The notes under the pieces: generated by a model
What the model was told of the DNA's origin: nothing
Databases searched by the model: none
What the model saw: the letters and a program-made list of their open reading frames with translations, nothing else
Program-made: the position numbers and the translations under genes
In this document: positions 53,699 through 62,943 of the stretch, in pieces
Layout: every line of letters begins with the position of its first letter
Position numbering within the stretch: the stretch's first letter is position 1
DNA from: Limnohabitans sp. 2KL-1
GTDB taxonomy: Bacteria > Pseudomonadota > Gammaproteobacteria > Burkholderiales > Burkholderiaceae_C
DNA: 64,000 nt
NCBI RefSeq assembly: GCF_003063435.1
Contig: NZ_NESL01000001.1
Span: 310,001 to 374,000, forward strand
Reading direction: 5' to 3'

Positions 53699-55408
53699 TC
53701 AGGAAGCGTCTTCGGCGATCCACTGCGCCGCTTTCTCGGCAATCATGAGCGTCGGGCTGTTGGTGTTGCCGCTGGTGATGGTGGGCATCACGCCCGCATC
53801 CACCACGCGCAGGCCCGCCACGCCGCGCACCTGCAGCCGCCCGTTGACCACCGCCATCGGGTCGTCATCACGGCCCATGCGGGTGGTGCCCACGGGGTGG
53901 AAGATGGTGCTGGCGATGTCGCCGGCCAGCTTGGCCAGTTCTTCGTCGGTCTGGTATTGCACGCCGGGCTTGAACTCTTCGGGCGCAAAAGGCTTCATCG
54001 CGTCTTGCGCCATGATGCGGCGCGTCACACGCAGGCTGTCAGCGGCGACTTTGCGGTCTTCGTCGGTGGCCAGGTAGTTGGGTGCAATCGCGGGTGCGTC
54101 TTCAAAGCTGTTGGTTTTGATTTGCACGCTGCCTCGGCTGGTCGGGTTCAGGTTGCACACGCTGGCCGTGATGGCCGGGAAGCTGTGCAGCGGTTCACCA
54201 AACGCGTCCAGACTCAGCGGCTGGACGTGGTATTCCAGGTTGGCGTGCGGTTGCGACGGGTCGCTTTTGGTGAACGCACCGAGCTGGCTGGGCGCCATGC
54301 TCATGGGGCCGGTGCGCTTGAACGCGTATTGCAGCCCGATCATGGCCTTGCCCCACCAGTTGTTGGCCAGGGTGTTGAGGGTTTTGGCGTTGTTGACCTT
54401 GTAGACCGAGCGGATCTGCAAATGGTCTTGCAAGTTGGCCCCTACGCCGGCCAGGTCGCATTGGACGTCGATGCCTTTGTCTTTGAGCAAAGCAGCGGGG
54501 CCGATGCCCGACAGCTGCAGAATCTGCGCCGAGCCGATGCTGCCCGCGCTCAGGATCACCTCGCGGGTGGCGCGGGCCTCGACCATCTCCACCCCCGACC
54601 AGACCTGTGCGCCGGTGCAGCGCTGGCTGCCGTCGGGCTGGGTTTGCAGGATCAGTTTGGCCACTTGGGCCTTGTTCCATAACTCGAAGTTGGGGCGTGA
54701 ATAGCAGGTGGGGCGCAAAAAGGCCTTGGCCGTGTTCCAGCGCCAGCCGTTGCGCTGGTTCACATCAAAGTAAGCCACGCCTTCGTTGTCGCCCCGGTTG
54801 AAGTCGTCGGTGGCCGGGATGCCCGCCTGCTGCGCAGCCTGCGAAAACGCGTCCAGCACGTCCCAGCGCAGGCGCTGTTTCTCGATGCGCCATTCGCCAC
54901 CCGTGTTGCGCCCGCGCAGGGTGTGCAGGTAACTGCCCTTGGGCAAGTCGGTGGGGGCCAGTAGTTCTGACTTCGCACCCTTGGCCCCGTGGAATTCGTT
55001 GGCCCCGTTGTAGTGGTCTTCGTGCAGCTTGAAGTACGGCAGGGTCTGGTCCCAGCGCCACGCGTCATTGCCGGTGATCTGCGCCCATTGGTCGTAATCA
55101 CGCGACTGGCCGCGCATGTAAATCATGCCGTTGATGCTGCTGCAACCGCCCAGCACCTTGCCGCGCGGGTAGCGCAGGCTGCGACCATTGAGCCCATCGG
55201 CCGGTTCGGTTTGGTACAGCCAGTCGGTGCGCGGGTTGCCAATGCAATACAAATAGCCCACCGGGATGTGAATCCAGTGGTAATCGTCTTTCTTGCCCGC
55301 CTCGATCAGCAGCACGCGCTTGCTGGCGTCAGCCGAAAGGCGGTTGGCGAGCAAGCAGCCGGCCGTGCCGCCGCCAATGATGATGTAGTCGAAGGTGTTG
55401 TCGTTCAT
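53699..55408 (-). CDS. GMC-family FAD oxidoreductase (choline/alcohol dehydrogenase-like)
   Basis: The 569-residue protein has the N-terminal FAD loop IIGGGTAGCLLANRL, the PRGKVLGGCSSINGMIYMRG motif and the second GMC signature SAGSIGSAQILQLSGIGP. Its C-terminal active-site region includes HPVGTTRMG and NTNSPTLMIAEKAA. It oxidises primary alcohols or related compounds in the cytoplasm or at the membrane. No partner gene is adjacent and the substrate cannot be read from sequence. Confidence 0.93.
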   Translation of the reverse strand: MNDNTFDYIIIGGGTAGCLLANRLSADASKRVLLIEAGKKDDYHWIHIPVGYLYCIGNPRTDWLYQTEPADGLNGRSLRYPRGKVLGGCSSINGMIYMRGQSRDYDQWAQITGNDAWRWDQTLPYFKLHEDHYNGANEFHGAKGAKSELLAPTDLPKGSYLHTLRGRNTGGEWRIEKQRLRWDVLDAFSQAAQQAGIPATDDFNRGDNEGVAYFDVNQRNGWRWNTAKAFLRPTCYSRPNFELWNKAQVAKLILQTQPDGSQRCTGAQVWSGVEMVEARATREVILSAGSIGSAQILQLSGIGPAALLKDKGIDVQCDLAGVGANLQDHLQIRSVYKVNNAKTLNTLANNWWGKAMIGLQYAFKRTGPMSMAPSQLGAFTKSDPSQPHANLEYHVQPLSLDAFGEPLHSFPAITASVCNLNPTSRGSVQIKTNSFEDAPAIAPNYLATDEDRKVAADSLRVTRRIMAQDAMKPFAPEEFKPGVQYQTDEELAKLAGDIASTIFHPVGTTRMGRDDDPMAVVNGRLQVRGVAGLRVVDAGVMPTITSGNTNSPTLMIAEKAAQWIAEDAS

Positions 55409-55497
55409 GTTGTACCCGGTCTCCTGAGCAGGCGATTGTGCCTTTGCAATGAGCGACTTTCCTGAACGGACGCAACGTCCGTGATTTGGGCTGTGCT

Positions 55498-55551
55498 TTG
55501 CGACACTTCATATGTCGCATAAAATGGTTTGCGATACTTATTTGTCGCAAA
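55498..55551 (+). promoter_or_regulatory. Promoter with twin operators of the Fic gene
   Basis: TTGCGA (55498-55503), a 16-nt spacer and TAAAAT (55520-55525) form a sigma-70-like promoter. Two similar dyads overlap it: TTTGCGACACTTCATATGTCGCA (first site, starting 55497) and TTTGCGATACTTATTTGTCGCAAA (second site, 55528-55551). Both hold GCGA and TCGC arms. The sites cover the -35/-10 and the start of transcription, as expected for repression. Confidence 0.7.
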
Positions 55552-55577
55552 CCACCAGCCACTTCAAAGCCCATCGA

Positions 55578-56960
55578 ATGCCACGCCTTACCCCCACCCA
55601 AGAGCTGGACAGCTTGCTCGAACTCATCGTCACCGCCGCCGATGGCGTGGGCATTGACACCATCGCGCAGCAATGGGGTACCCCGATCCACCGCCGCACC
55701 CTGCAGCGGCGTTTGGCCTTGCTGGTGGCGCAGCAACGTATCGAGATGCTGGGTGATCGCCGCACGGCGCGCTACCGCCGTACGTCATCGGCCGCCATTC
55801 GCGCACAAGAGCCAGAGGCCGATTGGCGCATCGCTCCGCCACCTGACGACCTGCCCGTGTCAGCGGCTGGGGCCGAGGTCCGCGCCTACGTCACACAGCC
55901 GCGCCACCTGCGCAACCCAGTGGCTTACCGGCAGTCGTTCTTGGCGCAATACCAGCCCAACCACACCGCCTACCTGCCACCGGACTTGCGCGAGCAGCTC
56001 CACGCCATGGGCCGCTCGCCCGCCGCGCAAACCCCTGCGGGCACCTTCGCCCGGGACATGCTCAACCGCTTGCTGATCGACTTGTCTTGGGCCTCGTCGC
56101 AACTGGAGGGCAACACCTACAGCCGCCTGGACACCGAGCGGCTGATCGCGTTTGGCCAAGCCGCCGAAGGCAAGGACGCGCTGGAAACGCAGATGATCCT
56201 GAACCACAAACAGGCCATCGAATACCTGGTGCTCAGCCCCGACAACGCCCGTGTGCAGACCGACACCGTGATCGCGCTGCACGCTTTTTTGTCGGACGGC
56301 CTGATGGCCGACCCCACCGCCGTGGGCCGCGTGCGCCGCCGCCCGGTGGAGATCGGCGGCAGCGTCTACCTGCCCCTGGCTTTGCCCCAGCGGTTGGAAG
56401 AGTTGCTGGGCATCGTGGTGCAGATGGCGGCCGAAATTGCCGACCCGTTCGAGCAGGCCTTCTTTTTAATGGTGCACCTGCCCTACCTGCAGCCGTTTGA
56501 AGACGTGAACAAACGCGTGTCGCGGCTGGCCGCCAACATCCCATTCATCCGCCACAACCTCTGCCCGCTGTCCTTCATCGACGTGCCACAGCAAGCCTAT
56601 GTGAACGCCATGCTGGGCGTGTACGAACTCAATCGCGTGGAACTGCTGCGCGACGTGTTTGTTTGGGCTTATGAACGCTCATGCCAACAGTACGTGGCCA
56701 TTCAACAAACCCTGGTGCCTCCCGACACCTTTAGGTTGCGCCACCGGCAGGCCCTGGCCGAAGTGGTCGCGGCCATCGTGCGCCAAGGCGAAGCCGCCAC
56801 CGATCAGGCGGTGAAAAGCAAGACGCCCGACTCGGTACCGCCGGACGAACACGCGCATTTCACCGTGCTGGTGCTGGCTGAATTTGCGTCGCTGCATGCG
56901 GGCAATGCGGTGCGGTTTGGGATTCGGCCACTGGAGTATTCGGCTTGGGTGGGGCGGTGA
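55578..56960 (+). CDS. Fic-family protein with winged helix and degenerate active site
   Basis: The 460-residue protein has an N-terminal winged-helix-like segment (about 15-75; DTIAQQWGTPIHRRTLQRRLALL). The Fic domain follows, with the inhibitory motif SSQLEGNTYS (Ser173 to Glu177-Gly178), as in class II Fic proteins. The catalytic loop reads QPFEDVNKRVSR at 305-316 instead of HPFxxGNGRxxR, so the catalytic His and two Gly are lost while the final Arg is kept. AMP transfer is unlikely by the standard mechanism. The start at 55578 was preferred to 55512, which lies inside the first operator. The operators and winged helix suggest autoregulation. Confidence 0.82.
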   Translation: MPRLTPTQELDSLLELIVTAADGVGIDTIAQQWGTPIHRRTLQRRLALLVAQQRIEMLGDRRTARYRRTSSAAIRAQEPEADWRIAPPPDDLPVSAAGAEVRAYVTQPRHLRNPVAYRQSFLAQYQPNHTAYLPPDLREQLHAMGRSPAAQTPAGTFARDMLNRLLIDLSWASSQLEGNTYSRLDTERLIAFGQAAEGKDALETQMILNHKQAIEYLVLSPDNARVQTDTVIALHAFLSDGLMADPTAVGRVRRRPVEIGGSVYLPLALPQRLEELLGIVVQMAAEIADPFEQAFFLMVHLPYLQPFEDVNKRVSRLAANIPFIRHNLCPLSFIDVPQQAYVNAMLGVYELNRVELLRDVFVWAYERSCQQYVAIQQTLVPPDTFRLRHRQALAEVVAAIVRQGEAATDQAVKSKTPDSVPPDEHAHFTVLVLAEFASLHAGNAVRFGIRPLEYSAWVGR

Positions 56961-57230
56961 ACAGGCGCTCGCTGCGCTGCAGCGGTCATTCAACTTCGAG
57001 GGGCCCGTTTCGGCCAATAGCAGTCAGCAGCATGGTCGCCTTGAAAATACGAAAATGATGGATTGATAAGTGAGTCAATACGTGTTCGTGTCTCTGCATT
57101 GCCATCTGCATGTCAAATAATTTGATCTAATGACCGAGACCCTGATATCTCTTGCTTGTGCATGTTGATGCGCCTTCAATCATTCACAAAAATCATCTTG
57201 ATGCAGGGATGGATTCAAGGACATACAAAG
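56961..57230 (+). other. 270-bp gap before the Crp/Fnr gene
   Basis: No gene is seen. The sequence is more AT-rich than its surroundings, and from here to the end of the window codon use is less GC-biased in parts, compatible with acquired DNA. Confidence 0.4.
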
Positions 57231-57914
57231 ATGGCTTCTCAAAATCTCCCAGCAATTGCCCCAGATGAATACGACCTTTCACGTGAACTGACTCAACAAC
57301 TTTTGGCTAAAGCTCGATTGAAACGATTTGCCAGGGGCGAAAGTCTTTTTCACCAAGGCTCAGCGCCCGACGCGGTCTATTTTGTGAAGTCAGGTGCTGT
57401 GCAGCTGAGCAATTCGTCATCAGCTGGCAGAGAGGCAGTTTTGGGTATCGCTGAGGCTGGCATGTGGTTTGGTGAATTGACTCTGATCATTCAAAAAGAG
57501 CGCGTACACGACGCCAAAGCGCTGGTCCCGACGGAATTGATGGTGGTATCTAAAACGCACTTCTTTGATGTGGTCAAGGACAACAAAGAATTTTTGCGCG
57601 AACTACTGCACTTGGTGTGCCGTCGCTACAAATGGGCCATCGAAAGGATCGAAGCCACCATTCTTCGGCCTGTACCGGTTCGTTTGGCTGACCGTTTACT
57701 GGCAGAACTTGACATGGCTCAACACACATCCGCAAGCCATCCGATCGAGCTCAATTTGTCACAAGAACAGCTCGGCCGCATGTTGGGGGCCTCTAGGCAG
57801 ACAGTCAACCGCTTGCTCAAGCAGTGGGAGTCGGAAAAAATCCTCACCTTGACCTACGGTCGCATCCAATTGCACAGTCTGTCGGCATTGCGCCAGATCG
57901 TGGCAGAGTCTTGA
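57231..57914 (+). CDS. Crp/Fnr-family transcriptional regulator
   Basis: The 227-residue protein has a cyclic-nucleotide-binding-type jelly roll (about 25-145; FARGESLFHQGSAPDAVYFVKSGAV, MWFGELTLI) and a C-terminal Crp HTH (about 175-227; LSQEQLGRMLGASRQTVNRLLKQWE). It lacks the N-terminal Cys cluster of Fnr, so it is not an oxygen sensor of that kind. The start at 57231 has AAGGA upstream. It faces the leftward catabolic genes and may control them, by position only. Confidence 0.88.
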   Translation: MASQNLPAIAPDEYDLSRELTQQLLAKARLKRFARGESLFHQGSAPDAVYFVKSGAVQLSNSSSAGREAVLGIAEAGMWFGELTLIIQKERVHDAKALVPTELMVVSKTHFFDVVKDNKEFLRELLHLVCRRYKWAIERIEATILRPVPVRLADRLLAELDMAQHTSASHPIELNLSQEQLGRMLGASRQTVNRLLKQWESEKILTLTYGRIQLHSLSALRQIVAES

Positions 57915-58044
57915 GGCGCAAGCACCGGGTTGCGGAAGTACAAAACCAAACCAGGTGCTTTCGCCCTCTCAAAACGAGTTTGAGCCATGATCTGCCACTT
58001 TTCATACAGCGATGCAGTGGTGAATCGCTGCATGATTGCATTCA

Positions 58045-59031
58045 TCACTGCGTGATACGGATATTGGCAGCTTTTGTGATGTCTGCGTAAATGGCTGCGT
58101 CGGTCTTGATCACCTGTGCAAACTCTTCAGGCGTACCACCACCAGGCGCCACTCCCATGGCTTTCAGGCGTGCCTGCACGTCAGGCATTTGCAGGACGGC
58201 ATTCACGTCTTTGCTGATCTTCTGTGCAATGGTGCTGGGCGTGCCGGCTGGCAAAAACAGTCCGTGCCAGCCCATGGGCTCAAATGATTTGTAACCCAGC
58301 TCCGTGAAAGTGGGGACATTCGACAACTCCGGGGGACGTTGGGTGCCCGCAACAGCCAGAGGCCGCAAGTTTTTCATGTGCGGCAGTGCCGAAGGAATAT
58401 CGATGAATGCGCTGGGCAGCTGATTGCCAATCAGGTTGGTGATCATCGGAGCCGAACCCTGGAAAGCTACATGCGTCAAATCCAGCCCGGTTTGTTGCTT
58501 GAACAGTTCGCCATTCAAATGCGCTGCGCTGCCGATGCCGTAACTGCCATAGCTGCCTTGCGCAGTCTGGGAACGGGCCAGATCGATGAACTCCTTGAGC
58601 GTCTTGGCAGGCGAGCTGGCTGGGACGACGAAGAGGTTGTTGGTCTTCAAGGTCACAGTAACAGGCTGCAGGTCTTTCAATGGATCGTAGGGCAGCTTCT
58701 CCATCATGGATGGCTGCTGAATCAGCACCGTGTTGTGATACAGCAAGGTGTAGCCATCGGCCGCCGTTCTGACCACTTGCTGTGTGCCGATGATGCCTGA
58801 CGCACCGGGTTTGTTGTCCACCACCACGGGCTGGCCCCAAGCCTGTTGCAGCTTGTCTGCGATCATCCGAGCCACGGCGTCTGAACCACCGCCAGCGGGG
58901 TAAGGCAACACGATTTTGACGGGCTTGTTGGGATAAGTTGATTGCGCGAATGTTGAGCCGGATGCGCAAAATCCCGCGATAACGAGTGCAAGTGTTGCGA
59001 AATGTACAGAGCGGCGAGAAAAGCGAATCAT
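58045..59031 (-). CDS. Bug/TctC-family tripartite tricarboxylate transporter binding protein
   Basis: The 328-residue protein has a signal peptide (about 1-29) and the family start YPNKPVKIVLPYPAGGGSDAVARMIADKL. VVDNKPGASGIIGTQQV and DGYTLL are also typical. Bug proteins bind carboxylates or other small molecules in the periplasm; most have no permease next door, and none is seen here. Third gene of the leftward monooxygenase operon, it probably supplies or senses the substrate. Confidence 0.9.
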   Translation of the reverse strand: MIRFSRRSVHFATLALVIAGFCASGSTFAQSTYPNKPVKIVLPYPAGGGSDAVARMIADKLQQAWGQPVVVDNKPGASGIIGTQQVVRTAADGYTLLYHNTVLIQQPSMMEKLPYDPLKDLQPVTVTLKTNNLFVVPASSPAKTLKEFIDLARSQTAQGSYGSYGIGSAAHLNGELFKQQTGLDLTHVAFQGSAPMITNLIGNQLPSAFIDIPSALPHMKNLRPLAVAGTQRPPELSNVPTFTELGYKSFEPMGWHGLFLPAGTPSTIAQKISKDVNAVLQMPDVQARLKAMGVAPGGGTPEEFAQVIKTDAAIYADITKAANIRITQ

Positions 59032-59076
59032 GGTTATGTCTCCTTGGTTGAGTATGTTGGAACAGGTCAGGGAAAT

Positions 59077-59991
59077 TCAGGTTTTGGCTTGCGCCGCCAG
59101 CATGCGGTCACGTCGATCTTTCATCGCAGGAAACAGCTCGTACGGGAACTCTGGTGTGACTTGATTCAGAATGTTGTCCGAGCGAAGCTTGAACAAAGCC
59201 AGGCCTTCGGGACTCGGGAAGATGTAAAAGCATCCCTGCTCAATGGCCTTGAAAGTAATCTCGGCCACTTCTGTCGCAGTGATGTTTCCCTGCGCCACGG
59301 CTTGCTGCGCGGCCGCTAAGGAAGCCATTTGCGCCTTGGTGGGTGGTTTTTCGTTCAGAAGATGCGCAGGTCTGTTGCGATCGGAATTGCCAATCGCAGT
59401 AGGGACATAGGAAGGACAGAGCACAGCTGCCCTGACTTGAGGGGACACTAGCTGCAAGTCATAGTGCAGGCACTCCGACAGTGCAACGACCGCATGCTTG
59501 GAGACACTGTAGATGCCCATGCCCGGGCCTGCCAGGATGCCCGCCAAAGAGGCGGTATTGACCACGCAGCCCTCGTAGGCTTTGTCTGAGGCTGCTGCTG
59601 CCAGCATTTTGGGTGTGAAGCTGCGCACCCCATTGACCACGCCTTTGAGGTTGATGCCCAGCAGCCAATCCCAGTCTTTTTCTGTGCTTTCCCAAACCGG
59701 GCCAGACGATGTCACCCCTGCGTTGTTGAAGACCACATGGATGGCACCGTAATGGGCTTCTATTTGCTCGGCAACGGTTTGCATCGCTGCAGCATCCGAG
59801 ACATCGGCGGTGATGCCCAACGCTACGGCGCCCATCTGGTGCAATTCATCCACAGATTGGGCCAAGGCATCGCCTTGGATGTCGAGCAAAGCCAATTTCA
59901 TGCCGCGCTTGGCGGCGGCCATGGCCAGTGCTTTGCCAATGCCCGAGCCACCGCCCGTGATGACGGCCACTTTTCCGGTGAAGTTTTTCAT
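59077..59991 (-). CDS. Short-chain dehydrogenase/reductase (SDR)
   Basis: The 304-residue classical SDR has TGGGSGIGKALA, the NNAG motif (VFNNAGVTS) and YSVSKHA with the catalytic Tyr and Lys. It would oxidise an alcohol to the ketone taken by the monooxygenase, or reduce an intermediate. It starts 24 bp after the monooxygenase stop and ends 45 bp before the binding protein gene. Confidence 0.9.
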   Translation of the reverse strand: MKNFTGKVAVITGGGSGIGKALAMAAAKRGMKLALLDIQGDALAQSVDELHQMGAVALGITADVSDAAAMQTVAEQIEAHYGAIHVVFNNAGVTSSGPVWESTEKDWDWLLGINLKGVVNGVRSFTPKMLAAAASDKAYEGCVVNTASLAGILAGPGMGIYSVSKHAVVALSECLHYDLQLVSPQVRAAVLCPSYVPTAIGNSDRNRPAHLLNEKPPTKAQMASLAAAQQAVAQGNITATEVAEITFKAIEQGCFYIFPSPEGLALFKLRSDNILNQVTPEFPYELFPAMKDRRDRMLAAQAKT

Positions 59992-60015
59992 GGTTGATTT
60001 CCAGGGTGTGATTGA

Positions 60016-61545
60016 TCAAGCGTGCTGTGCGTGTTGGGCTGCAGCCGTGTAGACAAAAATCTCATCTGAGAAGTCCACGTTCGGCAGGACTTCGCTTTCA
60101 TACAGGTAGTCCTGGCTGTGCTGCCATTCCGGTTTGCTGCCGCGTTTGGGCATGCGGTCAACGCCGCGCAAGACATAACCAGCGTTCATGTCCTGCAGAT
60201 CGGTCCACGGCAGCAATTGCATGTCGGTGTCTTCTGCACGGATGGCCGGTTGGACACTGGCCAAATTTCGCTCTTGCATGTGTTGCAACAACTTGCAGAC
60301 AAATTGGGCAATGAGTTCGGCGCGCAAGGTCCAGCTGTAGCGCCCATAGCCGTAAACCCACGCCATGTTGGGAACACCGGTGAACATGATCCCTCGGTAG
60401 CTGACCGTCTCTGCAAAGTTGACAGATTGGCCATCCACCGAAAACGGAATTTCTCCCATCACGGACAACTCAAAACCCGTGGCGGTGACGACGACATCGC
60501 AATCGACGCGCTCACCACTTTTCAGCTGGATGCCCTTGTCATCGAAATGCTCGATATGGTCGGTGACCACCGAAGCCTGGCCTGAGCTGAAGGCTTTGAA
60601 CAAGTCACCGTCAGGCACAAAAGCCACCCTTTGCTGAAATGGTCTGTAGGGCGGGGTGAAATGTTTATCGACATCAAACCCTTCAGGCAGGCAAGCCTTG
60701 ACACCTGCGATCAGGTGTTTCTTCATCACATCGGGATGGCTTTTGGCTTTCTCAATGATGTCGGCACGCTCCCGAACGACTTTGCGGCGCATGATTTCGT
60801 GAATCCACGTTTCATCAATGCCCAGGCTGCGCAACTCTTCGGCCAGTGCATCGCTGTTGCGACCCGTTGCAAAGTAAGTCGGCGTTCTTTGGAGCATGGT
60901 GACATGCGCGCATTGCCCGGCCATGGCGGGGATCAGTGTGGCCGCTGTCGCGCCAGAGCCAATGACGGTGACGCGTTTGCCCGTGAGATCCAAGTCCTCT
61001 GGCCAGTTCTGCGGGTGAATCACCTGGCCCTTGAACCGGTCCATCCCCGGCCATGCGGGCGTATAGCCATGGCTGTGGCGATAGTAGCCTTGGCACATCC
61101 AGAGAAAATTCGTCTGGATGTTTATCCGCCTCTGGCCTTCAGCGGTCTCGACCTCCAAAGACCAAGTGTTCGATGTGCTTGACCAATTGGCAGAACGAAC
61201 GCGGTGCTTGTAACGGATGTGGGGTGCCAGATTGGCGTCCGCGATCACGGAGCCCAAGTAATCCAGAATCTGCTGCCGGGTCGCAATCGGATTGCCGATC
61301 CACGGTTTGAACCCATAACCGAATGTGAAGAGGTCACTGTCTGACCGGGTGCCTGGGTAGTTGTGGATGTGCCAGGTGCCACCGAATGTTTCCAGTGACT
61401 CCAAAATCAGAAATTGCTTCTCGGGAAACGCTTGGCGTAACGCATGAGCACTGCATATGCCTGAAATACCGGCACCAACAATAACTACATCGTATTGCTC
61501 TGCGTCCTTGTCTGAATTTTTCTTATTTGGGGTGTTTTCAATCAT
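60016..61545 (-). CDS. Flavin-containing monooxygenase of Baeyer-Villiger type
   Basis: The 509-residue protein has two dinucleotide-binding loops (GAGISG near residue 27 and GSGATAA near 195) and, between them, FKGQVIHPQNWPED, which fits the FxGxxxHxxxWP fingerprint of Baeyer-Villiger monooxygenases and FMOs. It inserts oxygen into a ketone to give an ester or lactone, using FAD and NADPH. It is the first gene of the leftward operon. A dyad lies just before its start (61559-61587). Confidence 0.9.
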   Translation of the reverse strand: MIENTPNKKNSDKDAEQYDVVIVGAGISGICSAHALRQAFPEKQFLILESLETFGGTWHIHNYPGTRSDSDLFTFGYGFKPWIGNPIATRQQILDYLGSVIADANLAPHIRYKHRVRSANWSSTSNTWSLEVETAEGQRRINIQTNFLWMCQGYYRHSHGYTPAWPGMDRFKGQVIHPQNWPEDLDLTGKRVTVIGSGATAATLIPAMAGQCAHVTMLQRTPTYFATGRNSDALAEELRSLGIDETWIHEIMRRKVVRERADIIEKAKSHPDVMKKHLIAGVKACLPEGFDVDKHFTPPYRPFQQRVAFVPDGDLFKAFSSGQASVVTDHIEHFDDKGIQLKSGERVDCDVVVTATGFELSVMGEIPFSVDGQSVNFAETVSYRGIMFTGVPNMAWVYGYGRYSWTLRAELIAQFVCKLLQHMQERNLASVQPAIRAEDTDMQLLPWTDLQDMNAGYVLRGVDRMPKRGSKPEWQHSQDYLYESEVLPNVDFSDEIFVYTAAAQHAQHA

Positions 61546-62076
61546 GCTGCGAACCTTGCTGAAGTACAGCTTTTGCTGTGACTTCAGTTTGGTGGCAAGG
61601 GCATGGGTAAGACTGTCGTGTTTGAGCAGTCTGAGGAATTCCAGTTTTTTAGTTGGATCTCATAGATCAATCGAATCGATCGGATGTGCCGATAACAGGC
61701 CTCACTGCAATTTTCGCGTGACCAATCGCTTTCAATGAAATGACAACGCTGAAAAAATAGCTGAAGGACTGCTTTGGGTCGAGAGGGTGAGTTCACCGGT
61801 TCGAGCAGCGGACTTTCACCCACGATTTTTCAGTGCGGTCTGCTAACTAGCTAGGTAGGACGACTGCAGTTCCTTCGAAACCGGTCGTTGGTGTCACAGC
61901 ATTGCAGGGTGAATCAGTGACGGCTTTTACCAGGCACCATGAATCAAGCCCTTGAGTTCGTTAGGTCGCTATCGCTGCAATTATGCCGTTATGGCACCTA
62001 GAGTTGATGGCCGTAATGGGTCGGGTGCTTCAATCATTGCTGGAAGTGGCTCCACCGATGTACTTATCGAAAAGCC
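61546..62076. other. 531-bp intergenic region without a recognised gene
   Basis: The gap separates two leftward operons. Near the monooxygenase start is a dyad CTGAAGTACAGC/GCTGTGACTTCAG (61559-61587, one bulge), a candidate operator. No protein or RNA gene was recognised in the remainder; a 79-codon minus-strand open frame at 61584-61823 has no family features. Confidence 0.5.
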
Positions 62077-62943
62077 CTAGTTCTTCCCGGCCGTCTGCAA
62101 AGCGTATATTCCTGAATATCCCGCCGAGAAATCCGGCGGTAATTCAATGATTCCAGTTTCCACGCGTGCATGAGTAGCCGGCTCGCCCCTGACCATCTGG
62201 TTGCGATGGATGCTGTCTACAACGGGTGCGGTATAGGCGAATGAGTCAGCAGCGGCGTACTGAATGATGTAGGTCGTGCGCAAGGTGTCCGAGCGATTTT
62301 GACTGGAGCCGTGCACTGCGAGGCCGTGATGTGCCACCACATCTCCCACATCCAGCTCATTGTCGACTACGTTCTCAAAGTCTTCCCGCGTCATCGTGTG
62401 GTTGCAATTGAGTTTATAGATGCCGTTTTCCCAATGACTGCGCGGCCCCAACTTGTGGCTGCCGGGGATCGTCTGAAGGCAGCCATTGATGGCGCGGGAG
62501 GGATTCAAAGGTACGCTCAGAGCGACAAGATTGGTGTTGGTGTGAGGAAACACCGGCCAGTCCTGATGCCAGCCAATCTCTGCACCTCCATGAGGCAGTT
62601 TGAAATTGATCTTCGAGTGGTAAAACTTGACCGCTCCACCAAGCAGGTCTGCGGCGATGTCACCCAGGATCGAATCGAAAGCGGCTTCAACATACACCGA
62701 ATCTAGTTCGGTTGGGCTGGAGATACGCCTGATACGTGGCGCAAGGGCGGTATGCGCAGGCTCTAGGTCGTAATGTTTTGACTTTTGCTGGAGTGATCGG
62801 CCCTCATCGTACAGTCGCTCAGTGGTCGCGATCAGCCTCGCAAGCAATTTGGGATCAAGTACCTGACGGAGATTGAGATAACCCGTATCGCGGTAGTCCC
62901 CGATCTGCTCAAGGGAAAGGATGCGTTGATGGCGGGTATTCAT
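62077..62943 (-). CDS. Phytanoyl-CoA dioxygenase (PhyH)-family protein
   Basis: This 288-residue Fe(II)/2-oxoglutarate oxygenase has the HxD iron motif (IGWHQDWPVFPH), the distal His and the 2-oxoglutarate-binding Arg in AVHGSSQNRSDTLRTTYI. It likely hydroxylates a small molecule. It overlaps the next PhyH gene by ATGA and shares its domain plan. Substrate unknown. Confidence 0.87.
   Translation of the reverse strand: MNTRHQRILSLEQIGDYRDTGYLNLRQVLDPKLLARLIATTERLYDEGRSLQQKSKHYDLEPAHTALAPRIRRISSPTELDSVYVEAAFDSILGDIAADLLGGAVKFYHSKINFKLPHGGAEIGWHQDWPVFPHTNTNLVALSVPLNPSRAINGCLQTIPGSHKLGPRSHWENGIYKLNCNHTMTREDFENVVDNELDVGDVVAHHGLAVHGSSQNRSDTLRTTYIIQYAAADSFAYTAPVVDSIHRNQMVRGEPATHARVETGIIELPPDFSAGYSGIYALQTAGKN

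Noticed and set aside
55512..55577. Upstream ATG of the Fic gene
   Set aside because: This start lies inside the first operator and the -10 region, and the added 22 residues show no family similarity.
61584..61823. 79-codon minus-strand open frame upstream of the monooxygenase
   Set aside because: No recognisable family, no good ribosome binding site, and it overlaps the putative operator dyad.
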